Shown: one piece after another, positions 34,930 to 44,072 of the stretch
Position numbering within the stretch: position 1 is the first letter of the stretch
How the letters are laid out: every line of letters begins with the position of its first letter
Assembly (NCBI RefSeq): GCF_003412455.1
Contig: NZ_QTJU01000008.1
Coordinates: forward strand, 62,001-126,000
From: Deminuibacter soli
Lineage (GTDB): Bacteria; Bacteroidota; Bacteroidia; Chitinophagales; Chitinophagaceae
Reading direction: 5' to 3'
Length of the DNA: 64,000 nucleotides
Notes under the pieces: generated by a model
Database searches by the model: none
Told to the model about the DNA's origin: nothing
The model's input: the letters and a program-made list of their open reading frames with translations, nothing else
Position numbers and translations under genes: made by a program

Positions 34930-36711
34930 TTAGAAAACACTACGTTTAATATGGTAGGGCAGGTTCACAATTGTTTCCCTGGTTGCCGCTACCGGTAAGG
35001 TTTGGCCATTGTGCAGGTACAGTGCACCGGTTTGCGGCCGGTATACTGCCGGGTGGATTTTTCCCTCGCCCAGGTAATCGCCGGGTACAGGAATATCACC
35101 GGGCTGTCCCAACAGCACACTGTCTTTGCTGCCGTACACGTACCATGCGCCGTTCGACGGGCGGAATACTGCCATCTCTGCTTTACCATCGCCATTGTAA
35201 TCACCCGGCACGGGTATATCACCGGTAATGCCAAAAGGAACATTGCCTACTTCGGCTATATACCAGGTATTGTTTTGCCTGCGCCATACTGCCGGCTCTG
35301 TTCTGCCATCGCCATCATAATCTGCCGGCACCGGGATCGCATCTTTCCAGCCGTGTTTCAATGGCTCGCGGCCCTTGATATACCAGGTGGCATTTGCCGG
35401 GCGCCATACAGCAGCATCGGCCACGCCGTCACCATCATAATCGGCCGGTAATGGCACATCGCCGGGTTGCCCCAAAGCAATATCCGGTTGCCCCTGTATG
35501 TGAAAAACAGCCTGCACGGTATCATACACAGCCAGTGTTGCCTGGCCTGTTCCGCTAAAATCTGCAGGCACTGCGATGTCTCCTTTTTTGCCGAAATTAC
35601 CTGCAGCTTTACCATTCACTGTCCATACGGCTTCGCTGAAAACAGCCGGTTCCGATTTACTGTCGTTGTTAAAATCAAATACACGCGAAGCGCCGGATTC
35701 TTTAAACCATGGTTTTACAAATTTGCTGTCTGCATCTTCTTCCTCTATGCCCAGGTAAGGCGATAAGGTGCGCACACGTATCTGGTCGTTCTTTTTAGAG
35801 AAAGTCATCAGGCGCATCAGGCCGTTACCGCCATGCGGGCGGCTTTGATAATCTGACAGGAAGGTTTTAACGGTATTGCCTGCATAAGCATCTTTGCGGT
35901 AACCTTCGCCATTGTCGCCTACATGCCCGCAAATCATCAAACACAGGTTGCGCCTGGTTTTCAGGCGGTCGTACATGCGCTCACCCTGTTTGCCGAATGA
36001 AGCAGGACCACCATTGTTTACACCAGGCACTTTGTTAAAACCGATGATATAGTGGCTTACAATAATGGCCTTGCGGTCGGCATATTTATCCAGTATGCTG
36101 CAGGCCCAATCGTTCAGTTTGTCCTGCATTTCATCAAACGCGTCAAACTCCATATAGATAACCAGCATATCAACACCGCCGGCAGAAAACAGGTCGTAGT
36201 GACTGTCGTTATCATTGCCGTAATGCCCACCATAGTATGGCCTGCCTGCAAAATGCGACACGCCATAATATTTGTTGTAGTTCATGGTTTTGCCGCTTAC
36301 CGCAAACTGGCTGGGCGATTGGTCATGATTGCCTACTGCCATACCATAAGGCATGTCATAGGGATGACCGGCATACGGTGTTTCGAGCGTTGACATGGCT
36401 GCCCATGCGTTCTCCCATTGCCTGGGATACAAATCGCCTTTGTCAACAATATCGCCCACCTGTATTACATAAGCGATGTGCTCTTTCTCTTTGTTCTTCA
36501 TAATCCAATCGGTCTGCGCCTTGAAATAACCGATGTTGCCGCCCTGGCTTTCTTCCGTATAATATTGTGTGTCGGGTAAAATAGCGATCGAGAACTCCCC
36601 GCTGCTGTCTGCTGTTGCAGCGGCACTCTCTGCCGTATGCAGTTTGCTGGTGCAGCCCAGTGCACCGGCCATGTATAAACCAATAAATGCGTATTTTTTA
36701 AACAATGCCAT
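34930..36711 (-). CDS. Lipoprotein metallophosphoesterase with C-terminal FG-GAP/VCBS-like repeats
   Basis: Surface or periplasmic calcineurin-like phosphoesterase. Lipobox AGALGC puts the lipidated Cys at 20. Metal-ligand motifs: D47 in LPDTQYY, GDIVDKGD (86-93), GNHDQ (127-131), IIVSHYIIG and ICGHVGDNG. From about residue 345 to 575 there are five repeats of about 45 aa with DYDGDG-type loops (VPADYDGDGRTEPAVW, VPGDYNGDGKAEMAVF), like calcium-binding FG-GAP/VCBS propeller blades. 593 aa. Its start is five bases after the SusD stop, so it is the enzyme of this Sus-like locus, and a phosphate-containing nutrient is implied. The substrate cannot be named. Confidence 0.85.
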   Translation of the reverse strand: MALFKKYAFIGLYMAGALGCTSKLHTAESAAATADSSGEFSIAILPDTQYYTEESQGGNIGYFKAQTDWIMKNKEKEHIAYVIQVGDIVDKGDLYPRQWENAWAAMSTLETPYAGHPYDMPYGMAVGNHDQSPSQFAVSGKTMNYNKYYGVSHFAGRPYYGGHYGNDNDSHYDLFSAGGVDMLVIYMEFDAFDEMQDKLNDWACSILDKYADRKAIIVSHYIIGFNKVPGVNNGGPASFGKQGERMYDRLKTRRNLCLMICGHVGDNGEGYRKDAYAGNTVKTFLSDYQSRPHGGNGLMRLMTFSKKNDQIRVRTLSPYLGIEEEDADSKFVKPWFKESGASRVFDFNNDSKSEPAVFSEAVWTVNGKAAGNFGKKGDIAVPADFSGTGQATLAVYDTVQAVFHIQGQPDIALGQPGDVPLPADYDGDGVADAAVWRPANATWYIKGREPLKHGWKDAIPVPADYDGDGRTEPAVWRRQNNTWYIAEVGNVPFGITGDIPVPGDYNGDGKAEMAVFRPSNGAWYVYGSKDSVLLGQPGDIPVPGDYLGEGKIHPAVYRPQTGALYLHNGQTLPVAATRETIVNLPYHIKRSVF

Positions 36712-36716
36712 ACTGC

Positions 36717-38258
36717 TTAGTTATAATCAGGGTTCTGTGTAAGTTTGGGATTGGTGAGTATTTCCGACTTTGGAATAGGATACAGCAACTTGCTGGTGGT
36801 AACATTATAAGAAGCCGGTGACAGGTAACTGTATTGCTGTTTTAAGCGAACGCCATCTGCATTCATTACTTCAATAGCTTTGCCTGTACGCACCAGGTCG
36901 TGCCAGCGCTTGTTTTCAAATGCCAGTTCAACTCTTCTTTCATGTGCAATGATATCAGCCAGGTTGGTTTGATCCATTTCTGTTGCTGCAGGCAAGCCGG
37001 CCCTCGTTCTTACCATATTCAGGTTTGCCAATGCATCGGCAGGGCGGCCCTGTGCATTCTGTGCTTCGGCCAGCAGCAACAATGCATCTGCATAGCGGTA
37101 AACAGGCCAGTTATCATCTGTATTGTTCACATTGGTGTGCGGGTTCAGGTATTTTTTTATGAAGGGAACACCTGTTTTGCCGGTAGCAGGTTTGTAATTC
37201 AGGATGCTTTTGTAAGCAGACAAGGTGAATACACAGCTTGCATCATACACGCCTTCCGCAACACCGATAGAAACATCTTTGCGTTTGTCATTGGGCTCAT
37301 AGGCATTAATCATGTCTGTTGTAGGCGTGTTCCAGCCGCCGGTGCCTGTGTTATTGGTAGCAACACCATAAGTAATCAAGGCAGTGCTTTTGCAGCGAGG
37401 TAAAAACAGGTAAATGAAGTTACTCTGCTGTCCGCCCTGTAAGCCCTGCAGGTATTGCACTTCAAAAATAGATTCCCTGCTGTTTTTATTGCTGGTAGAA
37501 AACACCGATGCATAATCAGGCAGCAAGGTATACCCCATGCCAGGCAGGGTTTTCAGCAATGCTTCTGCTTCAGGATATTTTTTCAGTGTCATGTACACAT
37601 CGGCCAGCAGCATGGTAGCAGCGCCTTTGGTAGCCTCTCCTGATTGTGGAAATTTCGCGGGCGGCTGCAGCAGGTCAATCGCTGTTTTGGCATCCGTGAT
37701 AATCTGATCGTACACCTGGTCGGCAGTAGAGCGGCCAATGAAGGCATCATCTGCATTGGTAGATTCTTTCAGGTACAACGGAACACCGCCGAAATAACGT
37801 ACCAGTTTAAAATAGTAGAAGGCGCGTAAAAACCGGGCCTGGCCTTCAATGCTTTTTCTTGCGGTATCTGAAATATTTGCAGCACCGATACGGCCAATTA
37901 CGATATTGGTTTTTACAATGCCTTTGTAAGGCGCGAAGTACACAGCATTGCTTACATCATCAATCGCTTCGTCTACAAAATCGGCAATGTTCTCTTTGTA
38001 TTGGTAAGCGGTACCGCGGTTAATGCTGTAGTATTCGTAATGCGTATTGTCTGAACGCATTTCAGCCGTAAAGAAATCGTTGTTCATTAAATCGCGCAGC
38101 GGTGTATAGGCAGCAATAATGCCCTGCCTGAACTGGGCTTCTGTTTGAAAAAATGTAGCACTGGAAGGCTGATCCTGCGGCGTAAGGCTGATAAAATCCT
38201 TTTTACAGGAAGCAAACGCACAGGCAACAGCTGCTGTTATAAAAATATGTTTTACCAC
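36717..38258 (-). CDS. SusD/RagB family outer membrane lipoprotein, phosphoesterase locus
   Basis: Nutrient-binding lipoprotein partner of the frameshifted SusC upstream. Signal peptide with lipobox CAFASC (Cys 18), followed by KKDFISLTPQDQPSSATFF. SusD features: GQARFLRAFYYFKLVRYFGGVPLYL, KGAATMLLADVYMTL and the C-terminal AHERRVELAFENKRWHDLVRTGKA. 513 aa, full length and intact. It lies 26 bases downstream of susC and directly before the phosphoesterase gene. Its ligand is unknown; the phosphoesterase suggests an organic phosphate compound. Confidence 0.92.
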   Translation of the reverse strand: MVKHIFITAAVACAFASCKKDFISLTPQDQPSSATFFQTEAQFRQGIIAAYTPLRDLMNNDFFTAEMRSDNTHYEYYSINRGTAYQYKENIADFVDEAIDDVSNAVYFAPYKGIVKTNIVIGRIGAANISDTARKSIEGQARFLRAFYYFKLVRYFGGVPLYLKESTNADDAFIGRSTADQVYDQIITDAKTAIDLLQPPAKFPQSGEATKGAATMLLADVYMTLKKYPEAEALLKTLPGMGYTLLPDYASVFSTSNKNSRESIFEVQYLQGLQGGQQSNFIYLFLPRCKSTALITYGVATNNTGTGGWNTPTTDMINAYEPNDKRKDVSIGVAEGVYDASCVFTLSAYKSILNYKPATGKTGVPFIKKYLNPHTNVNNTDDNWPVYRYADALLLLAEAQNAQGRPADALANLNMVRTRAGLPAATEMDQTNLADIIAHERRVELAFENKRWHDLVRTGKAIEVMNADGVRLKQQYSYLSPASYNVTTSKLLYPIPKSEILTNPKLTQNPDYN

Positions 38259-38284
38259 TTTATGTGTATTTAAGTTTGTTGATG

Positions 38285-40783
38285 CTATTTCAATGTTGCT
38301 GTAATACCAAAAGCAAATGTTCTGGGTACCGGGTATGCGTTTTCGTCGATGCCCAGGCTGGTACCATCCAGGCCGTTCAGACTGATTTCAGGATTGATGC
38401 CTGAGTATTTTGTTAATATAAATGCCTGCTGTACCGAGCCATACACGCGCAGGCGCTGAAAACCAGATTTGTTGCTGCGGAAGGGAATGGTATAACCCAG
38501 TGCAATATTCTTTACGGTGAGGTAAGAACCATCTTCGAGCCACTGGCTGTTTACCGACCTGCCCAGTGCGGTTGTGCCCGATAATGTACGCGGGTAAATA
38601 CCTGAACCTGGTTGCTCCGGTGAACGCCAGCGGTCTTTCACGGCAGACAGCAAGGCCCTTGCACCATCGAGGTTGGTGAGATATGCCCATTTGGAAGCTG
38701 CAAGAATTTGTCCGCCCTGTGAACCCGCCATGCTTACGCTGAAATCAAATTGTTTGTACTGCAGCGTGTTGGTCATGCCAAATACAAAGTTGGGGTTGGG
38801 ATCACCGATGAATGTACGGTCGTTATCATCGATTACTTTATCACCATTCACATCTTTCATTTTGATGGTGCCTACAGCAGAAGCGCTGCCGTTGGCGCCA
38901 TACTTGGGTGAATTGGCAAGGTCTGCATCATCTTTATACAATCCCTGGAATACGAAACCATAAAAGGTTCCCAACGGGTGACCAACCTGGTTGCGGAAAT
39001 AATCTGAAGTAACCGTGTTGTTTCTTCTCAGGAAGCCCGGGCTAACCAGTGCTTTGATCCTGTTTCTGTCGAACGACATATTGAAAGAAGTTGTCCATTT
39101 CAGTGCACCATTCAGGTTTACACTGTTCACTGCAAATTCATGACCCCAAAATTCGAGCACCCCTACATTGGATGTAATGCTTGCAAAACCGGAAGCCTGT
39201 GGCACAGGCCTGTCCTGTATTAAACCATCGGTAATCCTGTGGTAATAATCATAGGTAAAAGAAAGACGGCTGTTGAAGAAAGACACATCCACACCAATAT
39301 CGGTTTGTTTGTTGCGCTCCCATGCCAGGTCGTTATTACCCAGTGAAGTTACTGTTGCACCTGATACCAGCTGGCCATTGAGTACGTAGTTGGAATTGCT
39401 GATGGCAGGGATAAACGTAAAGTTACCGATATTGTTATTGCCTGTTAATCCATAGCTGGCGCGCACTTTCAGGAAGCTCACCGGTTTAATATCACGCATA
39501 AAGTTTTCATTGCTGATTACCCAGCCTGCAGATACTGAAGGGAAGGCGCCATACTTTTTGGCAGAACCAAACCTTGATGAACCATCGCGCCTGATTGCAC
39601 CTGAAAACAGGTATTTGCCTTTGTAATCGTAGTTGGCGCGACCAATCATTGACAGCAAAGAATACTGCGTGGTATTGCTTGAACCTGCAGTAATGGAAGT
39701 GGCAGCATTTAACCAGGGAATATCATCACTGGTAAAAGAGGTTCCGGAAACGGAATTGCTTTTCTGTTTAAACTGCTGGGCGGAGTAGCCGGCCAGTAAT
39801 TCAATATGATGTACCGATGCAATTGTTTTTTTGTAATTCAGGTTGGCTTCTGCTGTCCATGAATAATTGCTTACATAACTGCTTACACCGGTGGCCAGGT
39901 TATTGGAACTGATGGAAGTAGGAGAAAAGTTATCGCGCGTTTCCATACCCATGTCTAATCCTATGCTGGTATTCAACCGAAGGCCATTGATAATTTCATA
40001 GTTCGCATAGGTATTACCCAGCAAGCGTGTGGTTGCATAGTCATCTTTCGTTTTCATGTACTGTGCATACGGGTTAATGTTGTTTACCATACCGGGTGAC
40101 TGCACATATAAAGGCGTGTTGCCTTTTGCATCAACCGGCGCCACCAGCGGACTGGCTTCTGATGCTTTTTCAATTAAGCCGCCCACACCTTCGGTACCCA
40201 GCCTGTTGTTGTGATCGAGCCTGTAGCTGGGTGCGAAGTTTAAACCGGTTTTCAGTTTTTTATCGATAAAAGAAAACTCCTGGTTAAAACGCAGTGCAAA
40301 CAGCTGCGTACCTGAGTTAATAACTACTCCCTGCTGGTTCAGGTAACTGCCAACAACTGTGGTAGAAGCATTTTCTGTTGCAGCGGAGTAAGTAAGGTCA
40401 TAGTTCTGGATAGGGGCAGAACGGGTAAGCGTGTTAAACCAGTTGGTGCCATTGCCATATCTTTCAGGATTGGCATAGGTGGTATCGAGTTTACCGGTAT
40501 AGTTTTCATACTTTACCCTGTCTTCATAATATTCATTCTGAAAAGTAGCAAACTCACGTGCAGTCATCATTTTCGGGCGGCCTTTCCGGGGAATGGACTG
40601 TGTGCCATAATAGGCATTTACGGTTAACGTAGGGTCGCCTTTCCTGGCATGTTTGGTAGTGATCAATATTACACCATTGGCCGCACGTGAACCATACAGA
40701 GAACTGGCAGATGCATCTTTGAGTATGGTGAATGATTCAATTTCAGCCGGGTTAATATTATTGATACTACCGGTAATGGGCAT
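38285..40783 (-). CDS. C-terminal fragment of the split SusC (plug remainder and barrel)
   Basis: 832 aa from the first ATG after the break ([18 protein letters not shown]). It begins inside the plug domain, continues with [19 protein letters not shown] and covers the whole beta-barrel to [10 protein letters not shown]. It lacks signal peptide and TonB box, so it could not reach the outer membrane if translated from this start. Confidence 0.8.
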   Translation of the reverse strand: MPITGSINNINPAEIESFTILKDASASSLYGSRAANGVILITTKHARKGDPTLTVNAYYGTQSIPRKGRPKMMTAREFATFQNEYYEDRVKYENYTGKLDTTYANPERYGNGTNWFNTLTRSAPIQNYDLTYSAATENASTTVVGSYLNQQGVVINSGTQLFALRFNQEFSFIDKKLKTGLNFAPSYRLDHNNRLGTEGVGGLIEKASEASPLVAPVDAKGNTPLYVQSPGMVNNINPYAQYMKTKDDYATTRLLGNTYANYEIINGLRLNTSIGLDMGMETRDNFSPTSISSNNLATGVSSYVSNYSWTAEANLNYKKTIASVHHIELLAGYSAQQFKQKSNSVSGTSFTSDDIPWLNAATSITAGSSNTTQYSLLSMIGRANYDYKGKYLFSGAIRRDGSSRFGSAKKYGAFPSVSAGWVISNENFMRDIKPVSFLKVRASYGLTGNNNIGNFTFIPAISNSNYVLNGQLVSGATVTSLGNNDLAWERNKQTDIGVDVSFFNSRLSFTYDYYHRITDGLIQDRPVPQASGFASITSNVGVLEFWGHEFAVNSVNLNGALKWTTSFNMSFDRNRIKALVSPGFLRRNNTVTSDYFRNQVGHPLGTFYGFVFQGLYKDDADLANSPKYGANGSASAVGTIKMKDVNGDKVIDDNDRTFIGDPNPNFVFGMTNTLQYKQFDFSVSMAGSQGGQILAASKWAYLTNLDGARALLSAVKDRWRSPEQPGSGIYPRTLSGTTALGRSVNSQWLEDGSYLTVKNIALGYTIPFRSNKSGFQRLRVYGSVQQAFILTKYSGINPEISLNGLDGTSLGIDENAYPVPRTFAFGITATLK

Positions 40784-40791
40784 ACCGTCTA

Positions 40792-41457
40792 TTACAAACA
40801 GGGGTGAGTGGCCTGATGCAAAGAAGCCGCACCGCGAATGCGGAAATCCATGCCCCTGCCCGGCTGTCCGCTGTTCTGCATAATTTCAACACCCGCAGCC
40901 TTGCCCTGCAGCTGCTGTGCAAACTGGCCTACAGGCATATCCTGCATGGAAGCAGCATCCAGCTGCACCACCGAACCGGTGATATTGCGCTTTTGCTGGC
41001 GACCATATGATACAATCACTTCTTCAAGGTTTTGATCACGGTCTTTCAGCGCTATATATAAAGATTCTTCTTTCGCGGCATGACTATAATCTTTTGTGAT
41101 GCTTTGCGGTGCGTACCCTACATGTGAAATATCAAACGTACAGGGTGCAGCACCAGTCACATTGCTAAACGTAAATACGCCTGATGCATCTGTTACCGCA
41201 TGCATGGTTTTGCGCAGGCTGCCATATTTAAGCATCACATCGGCCCCTTCTACTGCCTGGTGACGGGCATTTTCAATTAATCCGCGTACGGTAAAAACAT
41301 GATTCTGTGCAAACAAACTGCCTGTGCCCGTAAGTATACACAGCAACAGTAAAAGAGATTGCTGCAGTTTTCTTTTGCTGAAAACAGTAAAAGAATTGCA
41401 ATAAGGGATCTTCCCGGGCAAAGCTCCGCCCGGCTCCCGGTTTACGCGAGTTTTCAT
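40792..41457 (-). CDS. N-terminal fragment of the split SusC (signal, CarboxypepD-like domain, partial plug)
   Basis: 221 aa. A signal peptide lies at about 31-50 ([17 protein letters not shown]) after an unusually long N-terminal tail, so the true start may be further in. A CarboxypepD-regulatory-like domain covers about 55-140, then the TonB-box region [19 protein letters not shown] and the first half of the plug. No STN signalling domain is visible ahead of the CarboxypepD domain, although a FecR/ECF pair is next door. The last eight residues are out of frame. Confidence 0.8.
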   Translation of the reverse strand: MKTRVNREPGGALPGKIPYCNSFTVFSKRKLQQSLLLLLCILTGTGSLFAQNHVFTVRGLIENARHQAVEGADVMLKYGSLRKTMHAVTDASGVFTFSNVTGAAPCTFDISHVGYAPQSITKDYSHAAKEESLYIALKDRDQNLEEVIVSYGRQQKRNITGSVVQLDAASMQDMPVGQFAQQLQGKAAGVEIMQNSGQPGRGMDFRIRGAASLHQATHPCL

Positions 41458-41475
41458 ATATTGTATTGTGCTTGT

Positions 41476-42516
41476 TTAAGGATTTTTCTGCATCATAAAT
41501 TCATTGCCTGCAGTATTGATAAAATGTACGTTGTGCAATACAGCAATCCGCTTCATCACCTGGCTCAGCGAATCTGATTTTACAATTACACCCGAAAAAT
41601 GAATGTCCTGTATATCTTTTTTTCTGAATCGTATTACAGTATGATAACCGGATTCCAGTGCATGCAGCACACTATCCAATGGCGTTTGCTCAAATACATG
41701 CTCATAGCCGGTAGCGAAATAAGCTTTATTCTCTTCAATACCGGGCAGCGCAGTTTCCTCATCGGCTGTTTGTGTTACACGCACCACACCGGCTGTATTG
41801 TTTAAATTAAACGACTGCCCCGGTTTAAGATAAACATCGGCAAAGCCTTTACCCGGCGTAGTATGTTTAATTACCACCTTACCGGCATATAATGCTACCC
41901 GGATATTTTTGGCGGAATCGAATGCATTCACTGAAAACACAGTACCCAGTGCCGTGGTAGAAATACTGCCGCTGAATACAGTAAATAAATGACTGCTGTT
42001 CTGCGCTACTTTAAAATGTGCTTTTCCTTTCAGCAAAACGGTTCTGCCGGTTTTATTAAAGTCACTGCTGTACACCATTTCACTTTTTGCAGATAACTGA
42101 ACTACCGATCCGTCTGCCAGTATGTATTCTTTTGCTTTTATCCCATTATTATACACGCGCTGTAAAACGGCAGTCTGCCCAACCGCATTACCTGCAACAG
42201 CATTTTCTGCCCCGGCCTGTTTATCATTATTCCGTACAAAAAGATAAATGCCTGCAGCTACGCAAACACAGGCAGCCACACGCACTGCGTATAAACGAAA
42301 CAGTTTCGCCTTGCGCCTGCCATGTATTTTTTTGAGGATAGCCTGTAACAAAGAAGATTTGAAAGCAGCCGTTCCGGCATCATTACCAGCCTCACTTAAT
42401 GCACCGGGCCCTGCGGTGTGTTTGGCGTACCAATCATCAAACAGCACCTGTTCTTCGGGTGATAATTTACCCGCCAGAAATTGATCCAGTAAATGCAGTA
42501 ACTCTTTATTGCTCAT
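41476..42516 (-). CDS. FecR family anti-sigma factor
   Basis: Inner-membrane regulator that relays the state of a TonB-dependent transporter to an ECF sigma factor. N-terminal cytoplasmic region (MSNKELLHLLDQFLAGKLSPEEQ), one membrane segment at about 85-105 (VRVAACVCVAAGIYLFV), the FecR domain (EYILADGSVVQLSAKSEMVY and later KGKAHFKVAQNSSHLFTVF), and a C-terminal STN-like domain (DUF4974) around LDSVLHALESGYHTVIRF. About 346 aa from the ATG at 42516; the longer start at 42555 adds non-family residues. It is 18 bases upstream of the split susC and divergent from the ECF sigma gene. Confidence 0.9.
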   Translation of the reverse strand: MSNKELLHLLDQFLAGKLSPEEQVLFDDWYAKHTAGPGALSEAGNDAGTAAFKSSLLQAILKKIHGRRKAKLFRLYAVRVAACVCVAAGIYLFVRNNDKQAGAENAVAGNAVGQTAVLQRVYNNGIKAKEYILADGSVVQLSAKSEMVYSSDFNKTGRTVLLKGKAHFKVAQNSSHLFTVFSGSISTTALGTVFSVNAFDSAKNIRVALYAGKVVIKHTTPGKGFADVYLKPGQSFNLNNTAGVVRVTQTADEETALPGIEENKAYFATGYEHVFEQTPLDSVLHALESGYHTVIRFRKKDIQDIHFSGVIVKSDSLSQVMKRIAVLHNVHFINTAGNEFMMQKNP

Positions 42517-42661
42517 ATATCGCGTTGCTTCCGCTATATTATCACCGCGGCACAAAAAATCCCCTATTGCATTTCCTGAATTTTACGAGGCTTAACATTT
42601 AGGTAATATTGCCACCAATCACTTAACTATTCCTTAATACTGCAAAATATTTCCGGGCTTC

Positions 42662-42669
42662 TACCTTTG
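42662..42669 (+). promoter_or_regulatory. -7 box (TACCTTTG) of the ECF sigma gene
   Basis: Perfect TAnnTTTG match 22 bases before the likely TTG start codon at 42692. No clear -33 element. Confidence 0.45.
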
Positions 42670-42691
42670 GCCGGTTAGAAAAATCCCCGCA

Positions 42692-43300
42692 TTGAACAAT
42701 ACTGATTTTACTGTATTATGGGCAAACATCCTTAACGGGGATGAATTTGCATTTGAGCAGCTGTATGACCATATGGTGATACCCCTGCACAATGTTGCCT
42801 TTAAGATTGTGAAAGACGGGGAAACCGCAAGGGATATATTGCAGGATGTATTTGTAGACCTTTTTCTGGGCAAAGAAAAAGTTGCAGCAGATATTAACAT
42901 TGCCGGTTACCTGCACAACATGGTTAAATACCGGTCACTTAACGCCCTGCGCAGCCAGCTGCGTGAAAAAACGCGGATGCAGGCGCTGCAACAGGCAATA
43001 CCTGAAAGAGATGAGCAGCCGGAACCGGCGATACCTGCAGCACATGTGCAGCTGGAGCAGCTCGAAAACAATATTGCCTATCTGCCTGAAAAATGCAGGA
43101 AGGTATTTGAACTGAAATACTACAAGAACCTCAGCTACAAACAAATTTCCAGCGAACTGGGTATTTCTGTAAAAACGGTGGAAAATCATATCAGCAAGGC
43201 ATTTGCCATTCTTCGCCACAAAGTAAGTGATGAACAATTGTTGTTTCTGCTGCTCACGCTCAATGCCGGCAGAATAGCTGTGAAGGCCTGGTTGCTTTAG
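42692..43300 (+). CDS. ECF-type RNA polymerase sigma factor partnered with FecR
   Basis: Sigma-70 family ECF factor with region 2 (FAFEQLYDHMVIPLHNVAFKIVKD to DVFVDLFLGKEKVAADINIAGYLHNMVKYRSLNALR) and region 4 (LPEKCRKVFELKYYKNLSYKQISSELGISVKTVENHISKA). 202 aa. The only start with a complete region 2 is a TTG at 42692; the first in-frame ATG would cut into the first helix. It is divergent from fecR and expected to drive the fecR-susC-susD-phosphoesterase operon. An extra basic/hydrophobic tail follows region 4. Confidence 0.88.
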   Translation: MNNTDFTVLWANILNGDEFAFEQLYDHMVIPLHNVAFKIVKDGETARDILQDVFVDLFLGKEKVAADINIAGYLHNMVKYRSLNALRSQLREKTRMQALQQAIPERDEQPEPAIPAAHVQLEQLENNIAYLPEKCRKVFELKYYKNLSYKQISSELGISVKTVENHISKAFAILRHKVSDEQLLFLLLTLNAGRIAVKAWLL

Positions 43301-43315
43301 CTACAACCTTTTTTG

Positions 43316-43387
43316 TGGTTCTGTCAGGAATCGAACCTGAATCAAAGGCTTCGGAGACCCTTATACTATCCATTGTACTACAGAACC
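43316..43387 (-). tRNA. tRNA-Arg (anticodon CCG), copy 2
   Basis: Same 72-nt cloverleaf as the gene at 34716-34787. All positions are identical except acceptor pair 4-69, which is U-A here (GGTTCTG/CAGAACC) instead of C-G: a compensated double change. No encoded CCA. No -33/-7 promoter is visible upstream. Removing the MITE between them leaves this tRNA about 24 bases after the yceI stop codon, so it may be made by read-through of the carotenoid operon. Confidence 0.95.
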
Positions 43388-43410
43388 TTTATAAACCGCC
43401 ATTAGGGATG

Positions 43411-43419
43411 CAATGTCGT
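43411..43419 (+). repeat. Left direct repeat (target-site duplication) of MITE copy C
   Basis: ATTAGGGAT is repeated exactly at 43511-43519, where it includes the stop codon and last Pro codon of yceI. Confidence 0.75.
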
Positions 43420-43420
43420 T

Positions 43421-43510
43421 TAGTTAAGCATGGTTGATATTTTTTACCCCAAAGAACGCAGCGGAAAAACCCACCAAGTTCACAAAGGAGGCATTAACTA
43501 AACGACATTG
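43421..43510 (+). mobile_element. MITE-like element, copy C (90 bp)
   Basis: Ends CAATGTCGTTTAGTTAA (43421-43437) and TTAACTAAACGACATTG (43494-43510) are a perfect 17-bp inverted repeat, the best preserved of the three copies. It is flanked by an exact 9-bp direct repeat and lies between the yceI stop codon and tRNA-Arg copy 2. Confidence 0.8.
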
Positions 43511-43511
43511 A

Positions 43512-44045
43512 TTAGGGATTGGCATGTACTTTCAGCGCTATTTTCACATCATCAGACAGTACAAGACTGCTGCCACCAATGCCAAAGTCGCGGCGGTTGA
43601 TAGTAAAATTGCCTTCAAACAAGTAACCTGCGCCCTCTTGTTTGGCAGTGAACGGGAAGCTGATGACCTTGGTAACACCTTTAACCGTAAGGTTCCCCGA
43701 CACCTTGTAAGCATTGTCGGCTGCTGTTATTTCCACACTGGTAAAACTGATTACCGGGAATTTAGCCACGTCGAAGTATTCTTCCTTGCGCAGGTGGTTG
43801 TCGCGGGCTTCCACACCGGTATTGATCGTGTTCACATCTACCGTGATATTGAATGAAGCAGTGCTGAGGCTGGCTGGTGCCCATACAATACTGCCTTTTA
43901 AACCACCCAGCGAACCATGGGTATTGATGGCGAAGTTTTTTATCGTAAAGTCAATTGCCTCCTTTTCATCAGCCGGCTTTAAAGCCTGTGCATAAACACC
44001 ATTTAAAGCCAGGAGCAATAGTAAAGTCCCTATAAACTGCTTCAT
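43512..44045 (-). CDS. YceI-like lipocalin-fold protein, possible polyisoprenoid carrier
   Basis: Secreted YceI-domain protein, 177 aa. Signal peptide 1-19 (ending GVYAQA), then IDFTIKNFAINTHGSLGGLKGSIVW, VDVNTINTGVEARDNHLRKEEYFDVAKFP and SGNLTVKGVTKVISFPF, all usual YceI segments. Known members bind long polyisoprenoids in a lipocalin-like barrel. It is the last gene of the carotenoid operon, 24 bases after crtY, so binding of a carotenoid or polyprenoid is a fair guess. Its stop codon is inside a target-site duplication of a MITE. Confidence 0.9.
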   Translation of the reverse strand: MKQFIGTLLLLLALNGVYAQALKPADEKEAIDFTIKNFAINTHGSLGGLKGSIVWAPASLSTASFNITVDVNTINTGVEARDNHLRKEEYFDVAKFPVISFTSVEITAADNAYKVSGNLTVKGVTKVISFPFTAKQEGAGYLFEGNFTINRRDFGIGGSSLVLSDDVKIALKVHANP

Positions 44046-44064
44046 ATTTTCACTGTATAAATAT

Positions 44065-44072
44065 CAAATTTA
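44065..44072 (-). promoter_or_regulatory. Internal -7 box (TAAATTTG) before yceI
   Basis: TAnnTTTG match on the minus strand, 19 bases before the yceI ATG and overlapping the crtY stop codon. It may give yceI and the tRNA a separate start. Confidence 0.35.

Larger units (their letters stand above)
38285..41457 (-). pseudogene. SusC/RagA TonB-linked transporter split by a one-base frameshift
   Basis: Two adjoining frames make one SusC protein of about 1055 aa. The first frame runs well into the plug (ending IRGAASL followed by HQATHPCL and a stop at 40792). The second opens at once with the missing plug continuation (its frame, read from 40811, gives the expected [10 protein letters not shown]). 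The joint is at about 40801-40812, next to a run of four G (C in the coding sense); losing one base from a codon there explains the break. Whether this is a true mutation, a switch or an assembly error is open; the downstream SusD and phosphoesterase are intact. Confidence 0.8.

Noticed and set aside
35000-35700. Repeated DNA in the phosphoesterase gene
   Set aside because: The repeats are protein-level propeller blades with diverged codons, not a DNA tandem array or CRISPR.
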